Source: Haloferacaceae archaeon B1-Br10_E2g22
GTDB lineage: Archaea > Halobacteriota > Halobacteria > Halobacteriales > Haloferacaceae
Length of the DNA: 50,576 nucleotides
Reading direction: 5' to 3'
NCBI GenBank assembly: GCA_001563795.1
Contig: LKML01000006.1
Coordinates: forward strand, 1 to 50,576
The position numbers and the translations under genes are program-made. This document shows positions 1 to 7,059 of this stretch, in pieces (positions within the stretch are counted from its first letter, which is position 1; every line of letters begins with the position of its first letter). The notes below the pieces were generated by a model. The model ran no database searches. It saw nothing but the letters and a program-made list of their open reading frames with translations, and was not told where the DNA came from.

Positions 1-160
1 GGGGTGGCGGATTTTGGGAGGAATCGTACTACGTTGGGACGGCAGGTGATGTTTCGACCGACACGATTGAACAATATATTGAGCGAACGGAACACGTTTA
101 GCGGGGCTTACGGCCTTCACCCTCGGGATCAAGCCCCGAGGCACTCGGCCTGTTCAGCCT
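1..160 (+). mobile_element. Right-hand part of an IS200/IS605-type element (cut by window edge)
   Basis: The left edge carries the C-terminal codons of a Y1-type transposase (3-101), followed directly by strong palindromes. CGGGGCTT at 102-109 pairs perfectly with AAGCCCCG at 131-138, and CCTCGGG at 121-127 can alternatively pair with CCCGAGG at 135-141. Hairpins just inside the end are typical of IS200/IS605 elements, which transpose as single strands and lack terminal inverted repeats. The exact right boundary is not visible; 160 is a guess. No tnpB follows. Confidence 0.55.
3..101 (+). CDS. tnpA: IS200/IS605 family transposase TnpA, C-terminal fragment
   Basis: The reading frame from base 3 is open and ends at TAG 99-101, giving 32 residues. 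It contains the FWEESYYVGTAGD and TIEQYIE segments that resemble the C-terminal end of IS200/IS605 Y1 transposases, where a W..xYYxGTAG strand is followed by a helix with a YI pair. These enzymes cut and rejoin single-stranded DNA with one tyrosine in the last helix; the Y of QYIE sits in that position. The N-terminal His-hydrophobe-His motif would lie before the window. Whether the full gene is intact cannot be told. Recognition is from memory of the family. Confidence 0.6.
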   Translation, partial: GGGFWEESYYVGTAGDVSTDTIEQYIERTEHV

Positions 161-178
161 GTAGAAACAGATGCCTGC

Positions 179-787
179 TTATTCCCAGGGATACCCGCCA
201 GGACGGTCGGGCCACAGCGGATACCAGTAGCTTTCGTCGCGTTCGATGCCCAACTCGCCGTCGAGTACCGACTGCAGTTTGAACTCTGCCTGACTGTCGC
301 GGTCGTGGCCGCCTTCAGGGACGAACGGGTAGTAGGCCCCTCGGCGGAACGAGTAGATCCAGTAGGCGTGGTCGGTGTCACTTTTATCGAAGGCAAAGAC
401 GGCCGCAAGCAGCCGCGAACCGTAGCCTTCTTGGATGAACGTATCGGCCGCAAAGTGGATCGAAGTCAGCATATCCTCGGGGTCGCTGTCCTCGAGGATC
501 ACCCAGTTGTAGCCGTGGTCGTCGGATCGCTGCCGAAAGGTGGTGCCGGTTTCTTCTCCGCCGGCCTCGAGGATGGCTTCGACTTCGCTGACCATCTCGC
601 CGAAATCCGTACTGTCGACCGACGAAAAACAGAGTGCGGCCTTTCCGGAGTTTCGATATCCGAGGTCGGCTTCCATCGTTACGTAGGCCGTCGACATTCC
701 AAAGAGGTCTTCGGGGTCGGCATCACGGGTCGCATCCCGTTCGGCGCTGACTCCGAGTATCGACCGAACCGTATCCATCAGTCCCAT
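179..787 (-). CDS. pspAB: PspA-associated protein PspAB
   Basis: A 202-residue soluble protein that I recognise as the haloarchaeal PspAB family, found near the membrane-stress genes htpX and pspA; its molecular role is not established. The stretch around residues 25-60 (EDLFGMSTAYVTMEADLGY, then LCFSSVDSTDF) is the conserved family core. An in-frame ATG lies further upstream at 796, but 787 is preferred because family members begin MGL-DTV and because a TTTTA box (minus-strand reading of 811-816) sits 24-29 bases upstream, the spacing of a leaderless mRNA. No htpX is present in the window; the upstream neighbour is a divergent TAXI/TRAP operon and the downstream side is an IS end. Confidence 0.8.
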   Translation of the reverse strand: MGLMDTVRSILGVSAERDATRDADPEDLFGMSTAYVTMEADLGYRNSGKAALCFSSVDSTDFGEMVSEVEAILEAGGEETGTTFRQRSDDHGYNWVILEDSDPEDMLTSIHFAADTFIQEGYGSRLLAAVFAFDKSDTDHAYWIYSFRRGAYYPFVPEGGHDRDSQAEFKLQSVLDGELGIERDESYWYPLWPDRPGGYPWE

Positions 788-810
788 ACCAACCAATTGG
801 CGTCCACAAC

Positions 811-816
811 TAAAAG
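811..816 (-). promoter_or_regulatory. TATA-like box for pspAB
   Basis: Read on the minus strand the site is CTTTTA, 24-29 bases before the ATG at 787. This is the distance expected for a haloarchaeal TATA box when transcription starts at the start codon. Confidence 0.45.
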
Positions 817-988
817 CCCCGCCGACTGTCAGTGAATCCGCTACTGTGAGACGGCCAGTGACGAACCCAAAACTGCTGGGAAAAACAACCGGTTTTTCGT
901 TCCAAAGGTGGCCTTACCACAACTGTCCGGTATGTAACCTACTGTATGGTGTCTATACCCTTGTACGGCAAGCCGAAACATGCTGGTA

Positions 989-2020
989 ATGTCAGCCGAC
1001 CGTCTCTCACGAAGGCGCATGCTCACAGGGCTTTCGACGGTCGGATTGGTGTCGGTTGTTGGCTGTCTTGACGACAGCGAGCACCTCACGATTGGTGTCG
1101 GTCCGGCCGGCTCACGGAGCCATCAGGCAGCCCACGCCTTAGCCGTTGGGGTCGAACGCCACAGCAACCAACTCACGTTGCGAATCGAATCAGTTGGCCC
1201 TTCGGCCGAGCGGCTGTATGCGCTTGCTGACCGAGAGATTGCGGCCGCTGGCGTCGACAACACGACACTGTATCGTGCCAGCGAGGACTGTGGTGTGTTC
1301 GATCTCGAGGCCCTCGAGACGGTGCCACACCAGGGGTTTGCCTACGGCTACCGCGAGCACTACTGGCTGGCAGTCGACGGCGACCACTCGACGACTCCAC
1401 TTTCGACGGCCGAACTCATCGACCACACAGTACATCCAGGCCAGCCAAGCGAGCCGAGTCGGCTGGTGACCGAACAACTCCTCAGAGACGCCGGGCTGTG
1501 GGAGCGCCTCGAGATCGATAACCGACCGCACGCCGAGGTGGCCACAGCTGCCGACCAGCGAGCACTCGAGTGTCTGTTAGCCGTCCAACACAGTGGCCAG
1601 CAGCTCACATCGTGGTCAGCGGCTGTCGACGAAGCGGCTGGCGAGCGACTTGCTGCTGTCTCGGTCGGTTCGGCGTTTCAGACTGCGATTGACGAAGCAC
1701 CAAACGCCCTTGCTCGGAGAGTCGCCCCAGTCGGCTGGAGGCGGGCTGCGTTGGACGAGACCGTCGATGGGTGGGCGGTGCCGTTGCAGTGGCTCTGGTC
1801 GCCATCAGTTGATTCTGCTGTGGTCGAGGAACTCACACGGATTGCGGCCGAACACAGTGAGACGATCCGTGAGGTCGATCCACTTTCGCTCGACGGCGAG
1901 CCCGACAGCCTAGCCAGCGGCGTGATCGAGGAACTGACAGTCCATGCGGGAGCAGCCGACGCGTTCAGCGCGCTCAGCAGTCACGACAGCGACTGGACGG
2001 AGGATCATGCAGCCGACTGA
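989..2020 (+). CDS. TAXI-family TRAP transporter solute-binding lipoprotein
   Basis: A secreted binding protein of about 343 residues that would capture a small organic solute outside the cell and hand it to the permease encoded next. The N-terminus has a twin-arginine signal (SRRRML), a short hydrophobic stretch and a lipobox ending in Cys (VVGC), so the mature protein should be lipid-anchored on the outer face. The body resembles TAXI receptors: TIGVGPAGS after the signal, then a helix-rich repeat with PHQGFAYGYREHYWL in the middle. An ATG at 980 is also possible; a TATA-like TCTATAC at 951-957 lies 23-29 bases before it, so the choice between 980 and 989 is open. The substrate cannot be told. 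It overlaps the permease by 14 bases, implying coupled translation. Confidence 0.65.
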   Translation: MSADRLSRRRMLTGLSTVGLVSVVGCLDDSEHLTIGVGPAGSRSHQAAHALAVGVERHSNQLTLRIESVGPSAERLYALADREIAAAGVDNTTLYRASEDCGVFDLEALETVPHQGFAYGYREHYWLAVDGDHSTTPLSTAELIDHTVHPGQPSEPSRLVTEQLLRDAGLWERLEIDNRPHAEVATAADQRALECLLAVQHSGQQLTSWSAAVDEAAGERLAAVSVGSAFQTAIDEAPNALARRVAPVGWRRAALDETVDGWAVPLQWLWSPSVDSAVVEELTRIAAEHSETIREVDPLSLDGEPDSLASGVIEELTVHAGAADAFSALSSHDSDWTEDHAAD

Positions 2021-3476
2021 CCCGCGTCGTCACGACTCCGAGATGCCGACTCGAGCCGACAGCGACACCGTGTTCGACCACTGGTGGGCTGCGGTTGGCT
2101 GGCAGACGCTTCGCGTGTGTACACTGTTGCTGTGGGTTGGAATCAGCAGCTACGGGTGGCTTCGGTCGATACAACCACCTGCATACACCGTTGGCGTCCT
2201 CGGGGCCACCCTTGGGCTCACACTGGCTGTAGAACTGTTCGGACATAGAGACCACCACTGGAACGGATCGCTCGCTCGAGGGTCGGCCAAAAGTCGCCTG
2301 CTGGCAGGCGGCTGTCTGGTGGGTATCGTTGCTGGAAGCCTGACACTCGCAGGCTCGCTCGAACAACTCGAGGCTAGCCAACCGGCCCTCTCGAGACTTA
2401 CGTTGGCTGGGGCCGTGTTACTGTGTGGGTCGCTACTGGTGATGGCCGGCCGACAGTCTCTCGGGCTGCTTGGAGTAGCCAGCCTCGCTGCAGTTGTTTC
2501 GCTGGCGAGCGCACCCCGTGCCGAACTCGTTTCGGCGGCAGTTGGGACCGCCGGCATCTACGGGCCGCTGACAGTGGCCGCCCTCACGTGGATCGCACCG
2601 GCCTGTCTGTTGGTCGGCTGTTGGCGGGCCGCCGGCACTGCCCAGCAACTCGCCGCGCTGTGGCAGACCGCCGTCGGCAGGTGGTCAACGAAGCCATCCA
2701 CTGTGGAAGTCGGCCGGCTCGTGGGGGCCGTGGGCTGTATGGTTCTGCTTGTGGGCTGGCAGACCGGCACAATGGGCTCGCGGGTTGTCATCGGTCTCGC
2801 GGCGGTGCCGGTCGGCATCGTCGGGCTCGTCTCGTTGTGTGTGGTCACGCGAGCTTCGAGTCCGGACAGTCAACCGTCGGCAGCAGCCGACAGACGATGC
2901 GCCAAGTGGGGAGTGCCGACAGTCCTCGTTGGCGGCCCACTCGGGGTGATCGCCGTGTTGGCCGTTGGCTACCGACTGCCGGTTGGGACGACGCTCGTCG
3001 CCGGCTGTCTGTGTTGTCTGGGACTGTATTTGGTTCGTCCGTTCGTCTCTCCTGGCCGAGACGCGAAAGCCCCATACAGTGGCCTCACAACGATACTCGA
3101 CGGAAGCGTTCTCGGAGTGCAGTTGCTGGGAGACATACTGCTTTCTTTGGTGGTGGTCGGCGGAGCCGTCGGGCTTATCGAGGCCTCTGGTGTCGGAACG
3201 CGCCTGATAGCCGGCGTCGTCTGGCTTTCGGGTGGTCAGCCACTGGCTGTCGTCCTCATCGTGGCTGGCTGCTGTGTGGCCCTTGGGGCACTGTTGCCGC
3301 TGGTTGGTGGGTACACCGTGGGCGCACTTGTTGGTGTGCCGCTGCTTCGGCTGTTGGGGCCGGTTCCAGTACTGACCGCACACGCGGTGGTCATCTCGAG
3401 TCTCACTGTCGGCTGGCTGCTTGTTGCCCAACGCGGACGGATCACCGTGATTATCAGCAACCGAGCCGAGATGTAA
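2007..3476 (+). CDS. Short TRAP-type permease, DctM-like (fused or TAXI type)
   Basis: An integral membrane protein of 489 residues with roughly a dozen hydrophobic segments. The segment near residues 395-465 (IEASGVGTRLIAG, then a GALLPLVGGYTVGAL-like helix pair, then LTAHAVVI) resembles the core of TRAP large-subunit permeases of the fused TAXI class, which import organic acids with sodium. The start at 2007 is supported by a good GGAGG four bases upstream and lies inside the end of the binding-protein gene. It ends soon after the motif that in relatives is followed by several more helices, so it is short for the family. Either it is a reduced version or the family call is too narrow. The membrane nature is certain; the TRAP call is an inference. 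Confidence 0.55.
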   Translation: MQPTDPRRHDSEMPTRADSDTVFDHWWAAVGWQTLRVCTLLLWVGISSYGWLRSIQPPAYTVGVLGATLGLTLAVELFGHRDHHWNGSLARGSAKSRLLAGGCLVGIVAGSLTLAGSLEQLEASQPALSRLTLAGAVLLCGSLLVMAGRQSLGLLGVASLAAVVSLASAPRAELVSAAVGTAGIYGPLTVAALTWIAPACLLVGCWRAAGTAQQLAALWQTAVGRWSTKPSTVEVGRLVGAVGCMVLLVGWQTGTMGSRVVIGLAAVPVGIVGLVSLCVVTRASSPDSQPSAAADRRCAKWGVPTVLVGGPLGVIAVLAVGYRLPVGTTLVAGCLCCLGLYLVRPFVSPGRDAKAPYSGLTTILDGSVLGVQLLGDILLSLVVVGGAVGLIEASGVGTRLIAGVVWLSGGQPLAVVLIVAGCCVALGALLPLVGGYTVGALVGVPLLRLLGPVPVLTAHAVVISSLTVGWLLVAQRGRITVIISNRAEM

Positions 3477-3480
3477 CCCA

Positions 3481-4026
3481 ATGTGGCCACTTGGACACGC
3501 AGCGATTGGATATCTCTGTTATTCCACACTCGTGCGTACACGCGAGGCCAGCCCACCCGACGGGTTGGCAGTCGTCGTGTTACTGTTCGGCAGCCAGTTT
3601 CCGGATCTCGTCGACAAACCGCTGGCGTGGTATCTTGGTGTGTTGCCAACCGGCCGAACGCTGGCACACTCGCTTTTGGTACTCGGCCCGCTTGTTGTGG
3701 CTGTCTATCTGTTTACAGCCCGTCGCAGTCGTCCTGAGTGTGGTGTCGCCTTCGGTGTGGGTGCACTCTCGCATGTGTTTGTCGACGCACTGCCAGTGCT
3801 GTGGGGCGGAACCGACCCGAGCTTTCTGTTGTGGCCGCTCGTTGCGGTCGAACCGTACGGAAACGGAGCGCCGACGATTACTGCGCTGTTTCTCGAGTCA
3901 CTCGGCGATCCGTACTTCCTCTCAGAGTTCGTCTTTGCCGGCATCGCTCTCGTTGTCTGGCGACAGGATGGATACCCGGGTATCGGCGTCGTCAGCCGAC
4001 TGTTCGCTGGCCGCAAGGTTCGCTGA
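3481..4026 (+). CDS. Membrane-bound metal-dependent hydrolase, YdjM/DUF457-like
   Basis: A 181-residue membrane protein starting five bases after the permease stop, so it is the third gene of the same operon. The opening MWPLGHAAIGYL, then GSQFPDLVDKP and RTLAHSLL, followed by LSHVFVDALP, are the spaced His and Asp residues of the YdjM/DUF457 family of inner-membrane proteins predicted to bind metal. About five hydrophobic segments are visible. The reaction catalysed is unknown for most members. Its link to the transporter is only positional. The start is clear because the conserved MWPLGH motif begins at the first codon. Confidence 0.72.
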   Translation: MWPLGHAAIGYLCYSTLVRTREASPPDGLAVVVLLFGSQFPDLVDKPLAWYLGVLPTGRTLAHSLLVLGPLVVAVYLFTARRSRPECGVAFGVGALSHVFVDALPVLWGGTDPSFLLWPLVAVEPYGNGAPTITALFLESLGDPYFLSEFVFAGIALVVWRQDGYPGIGVVSRLFAGRKVR

Positions 4027-4093
4027 TCGCAACGCTCGCTGGTCGACGCAAATCACAGTCACGCCCTCTCATAGGCTGATGCTAACAACAGTG
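4027..4093. other. Convergent intergenic gap
   Basis: Separates the hydrolase end from the cheF end. A short inverted repeat AACA-ACAG-TGTT near 4084-4095 could form a weak hairpin, but there is no clear T-run, so a terminator is not claimed. Confidence 0.3.
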
Positions 4094-4957
4094 TTATTGG
4101 TCGTTCATCGCCTCGCTGGCGATATTACGGCCTCGAGAGTTGAGCGTTACTTCACGACGGACTCGAACTTCATCGACAATGTCGAGTTCGACCAGTCGCT
4201 CGAAGATCTCTTCGACTTTCTCGACGTCTTTGCCAATAAACGCCGGAATTTCGAACGGCGAGACACCCGAATACAGCGCCATCAGTACTTCTTTGTCCGC
4301 CTCTGAGAGATCTACGTTGGTCTGGCTGCGGCGTTCGCCCTCTGCGAGGAACGACTGGAGAAACATACAGACGCGTTTGGGGCCGGTAAGATGTGTCTCG
4401 ACGCTGGTGTCGCCTTCGACGTGTGAGACCTGAATGACGACCTTCTTTTCGCCGTTGACTGTTCGTTGGTCGGTTTCGACCCCACTGATATCGTTGAGAT
4501 CTAACCGGACGAACGAGCCGCTTTTCAGCGCCGCAGCAATCGCGTCCTCTTCGACTTTCAGCCGGGCTTTCTCCCATTGGGTATCTTGGACGACACCGCC
4601 GGCGACCGCTGGGTGTTTGGCCTGGGCGATTTTCTGATCGAGGACGGCTTTGAACACCGACTCTTTGAACTCCTCGTGGTCGGCAGCCGAAATCAACATC
4701 ACGTTGTTGTCGATTTTGAGGCTCAGATAACTTGAGACCGCAGCGATGTTCTGATTCGGGTCGTGTCGTCCACCGACACCAGCAATTTTGGACAACGGGA
4801 GCGTCCGCTTTCCCTGGTTGCTCGCGAGGATAATACGGCGGTTCGAAAGCAGGATCCGGCCCTGTGTCCACGAGACATCATTGATGGTTCGGCCATCTTT
4901 GACGGCCTGTGCGAACCGACCTTTCGTATCAAGTATTTTATACTCGCCTTCACTCAT
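4094..4957 (-). CDS. cheF: Archaeal chemotaxis adaptor CheF
   Basis: A 287-residue protein of the archaea-specific CheF family (formerly DUF439). In Halobacterium salinarum CheF proteins bind CheY, CheD and the HEAT-like taxis protein, and connect the bacterial-type chemotaxis system to the archaellum motor. The N-terminal half (residues 1-110) has the family pattern with DTKGRFAQAV and WTQGRILLSNRRIIL; the C-terminal third (residues 220-285) looks like a winged-helix fold with LSEADKEVLMALYSGVSP. It is the last gene of the minus-strand cheB-cheA-cheR-HEAT-cheF block, 62 bases after the HEAT gene. The start is the only ATG before the conserved region. Function follows from family knowledge and context. 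Confidence 0.88.
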   Translation of the reverse strand: MSEGEYKILDTKGRFAQAVKDGRTINDVSWTQGRILLSNRRIILASNQGKRTLPLSKIAGVGGRHDPNQNIAAVSSYLSLKIDNNVMLISAADHEEFKESVFKAVLDQKIAQAKHPAVAGGVVQDTQWEKARLKVEEDAIAAALKSGSFVRLDLNDISGVETDQRTVNGEKKVVIQVSHVEGDTSVETHLTGPKRVCMFLQSFLAEGERRSQTNVDLSEADKEVLMALYSGVSPFEIPAFIGKDVEKVEEIFERLVELDIVDEVRVRREVTLNSRGRNIASEAMNDQ

Positions 4958-5019
4958 GAATACTCAGCTCCCCAAACGGTTATTCGTGACACTCGATTGG
5001 TGTGGGGGTCTCTTAGTGT

Positions 5020-6234
5020 TCACTGTCGACCTCGGAACTTCGAGACCGCAGCGAACGCTCGCTTGCGGACTTGTTTGCTGTCATCTTCGGTCAGTTGCTG
5101 TATCTTATCTGCCGACCGCTGGCCGCCGACTTGCCCCAGGACGTACACTGCCTTTGCGCGGGCCTCGTCGTCGTTGGTAGTGTCGCTGACGAACTCAAGT
5201 AGTTCGTCTTCGACTAGCTCGCCGCCGATTTCCGAGAGGCTTGTCGCCGCGAACTGTGCGGTCGAGTTGTCATCGCTTTCGAGTGCCTCAACGAGCACCT
5301 CAACGATCTCAGGATCGGCTTCGTCGACGACACGTCCGAGAAACCATGATGCGTTGCGTCGTTGTCGGCGCTGGGTGCTGTCTTTGAGAATCGAAACTAA
5401 CGGGCCGACAGTCGCACTGTCGGCTCCTTTTAGCTCCGAGACAACGGTCTCACGAATCTGGTGGCTCTGTCGAGTTGGTGCGTTCGACAGCAGTTCGATA
5501 ATCGAGAACACCGCTGCACTCCGGACCGCCGAACTCGGGTCGTTGAGCGCATCTGTCAGCGGCTGGACGGCTTCGACGGTACCGGCCTCGCCCAATGAAG
5601 CTGCCGCAATCCGCCGGATCGACGTGTTCGAATCGTCCAACATATCCAACAGTGCAGCGAGTGCCTGGTCTGTACCAATCGACGCCAAGGCGACTGCTGC
5701 CTCGCGGCGCACCTCACCATGTGGATCTGACAGACGGTTGATGATCGCTGGGACGGCTTTCGGATGATCCAGTTGGGCCAACGCCGCACAGGCACGGACT
5801 CGAACGTTTGGGTTTTCGTCGGTGAGTGTCTCGACGAGTTTCGGAATCGCCGACGGCTCGTCGAGTTGGCCTAATGCGCTGGCGGCGGCCATTCGCAGTT
5901 CGGGGACATCCGAGCCCAGTGCGTTTGCAAACTTTTTGGCCGTCGCCCAGTCGGCACCCTCTCTGATTTTTGAGCCGGTGATTTTGACTAACAGCTGTTC
6001 GACGGCCTCTGATCCGATCTCGTCGAGGCCTTCGACGGCCGCCGCTCGAACTTGTTCTTCGTCGTCAGTTACTGACGCCGAAACAAGCGTCTCAACCGAT
6101 TCGGTATCGGTACTTTCGACAGTTTGGCCGAGCAGTTTGGCTGCTCGAGCACGAACCGCGGGGCTGTCGCTTTCTAACAGCAGCTCTCGCATCCCCTCGA
6201 TATCACCGTCTCGAGCGAGATGATACAGAGACAT
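5020..6234 (-). CDS. HEAT-repeat taxis protein (Halobacterium OE2401F-like)
   Basis: A 404-residue protein made almost wholly of short HEAT/PBS-lyase-type helical repeats of about 30 residues. Recurrent elements are VRARAA-LG, LRMAAASALGQL, VRVRACAALAQL, VRREAAVALASIG, IRRIAAASLGEAG and VRSAAVFSI, spaced through residues 25-270 and again after 320. Such solenoids bind other proteins. In Halobacterium the matching gene lies beside cheF, and its product was shown to interact with CheF, CheY and CheD and to be needed for swimming reversal control. Here it sits between cheR (three-base gap) and cheF, which fits that role. The link rests on fold, length and neighbourhood rather than on a catalytic motif. 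Confidence 0.8.
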   Translation of the reverse strand: MSLYHLARDGDIEGMRELLLESDSPAVRARAAKLLGQTVESTDTESVETLVSASVTDDEEQVRAAAVEGLDEIGSEAVEQLLVKITGSKIREGADWATAKKFANALGSDVPELRMAAASALGQLDEPSAIPKLVETLTDENPNVRVRACAALAQLDHPKAVPAIINRLSDPHGEVRREAAVALASIGTDQALAALLDMLDDSNTSIRRIAAASLGEAGTVEAVQPLTDALNDPSSAVRSAAVFSIIELLSNAPTRQSHQIRETVVSELKGADSATVGPLVSILKDSTQRRQRRNASWFLGRVVDEADPEIVEVLVEALESDDNSTAQFAATSLSEIGGELVEDELLEFVSDTTNDDEARAKAVYVLGQVGGQRSADKIQQLTEDDSKQVRKRAFAAVSKFRGRQ

Positions 6235-6237
6235 ATG

Positions 6238-7059
6238 TTAGTCACGCTCCGGTGTATACTTATAAATTCGACATCGCTTGTTGACCGGTTCGAACACATC
6301 GCGGATCTCCTGGGGGACGGTTTCGGTCATTCCGACAACCAGATAGCCACCGGGTTTCAGCGAGTCAGTCAGTGTCTCGAAGACTGGAATCTTGTACTCG
6401 CTGTCGATGTAGATCAACAGGTTCCGACAGAAGATCAAATCGTAGTTGCGCTTTGGGCCGTCTTGGACGAGATCGTGTCGCTCGAAGCTAATTTCCCGGC
6501 GGATCTCTGGTTTGACCGTGAACGTGTTTTCTTCGACATCGACGTATCGATCGGGGGAATCCAGCAGGCTGAGTTCTTCGCCAATATCGGTGGTTCGGGT
6601 CGTCTCATAGACGCCAGCACGAGCGTTTTCGAGTGCCTCATCACTAATGTCCGTTCCGAGCACAGAGAGTCGTGATTCGTCGATCCGTCGGTCGTCCGAG
6701 GCAAGCATGTACAGTGAGTATGGCTCTCGGCCGTCTGCACAGGGCGCACTCCAGGCTTTCACCGAGCGGTTTTGTGTCGTCAACTCCTCGAGAACCGACC
6801 GGAGTGCCTCCCACATCTTGCCGTTCCGAAAGAAGTTGGTGACGTTGATCGTCAACGAATCCATCAACGCCGCTTTCTCGTTGGGGTCGTCTTTGAGCAC
6901 TGTCAGATACTCGTCGTAGGCTTCGACATTCTGTCGGCGCATCCGCGCGCTGATCCGGCGGTTGAGATACGCCTCGTTGTAGTATTCGGGCTCGAAGTCG
7001 ACCTCGTCTTGGATATGTCGGATAACTCGCATGAACCCGTCGTCGGCTGTGGCTGTCAT
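6238..7059 (-). CDS. cheR: Chemotaxis protein methyltransferase CheR
   Basis: A 273-residue enzyme that transfers methyl groups from S-adenosylmethionine to glutamates of transducer proteins, resetting sensitivity. The N-terminal helical domain (1-75) ends in NVTNFFRN, and the SAM-binding motif WSAPCADGREPYS is at about 103-115. DLIFCRNLLIYID near 205-217 is the usual CheR motif. The length matches the family. It overlaps the end of cheA by four bases (ATGA), so translation is probably coupled. With cheB it forms the adaptation arm of the system. Confidence 0.95.
   Translation of the reverse strand: MTATADDGFMRVIRHIQDEVDFEPEYYNEAYLNRRISARMRRQNVEAYDEYLTVLKDDPNEKAALMDSLTINVTNFFRNGKMWEALRSVLEELTTQNRSVKAWSAPCADGREPYSLYMLASDDRRIDESRLSVLGTDISDEALENARAGVYETTRTTDIGEELSLLDSPDRYVDVEENTFTVKPEIRREISFERHDLVQDGPKRNYDLIFCRNLLIYIDSEYKIPVFETLTDSLKPGGYLVVGMTETVPQEIRDVFEPVNKRCRIYKYTPERD

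Noticed and set aside
2423-4306. A 627-codon plus-strand open frame across the TRAP-like permease and beyond
   Set aside because: Rich in R, C, S and W, crosses three well-supported genes in another frame and enters cheF on the wrong strand; composition is that of a frame shadow in GC-rich DNA.
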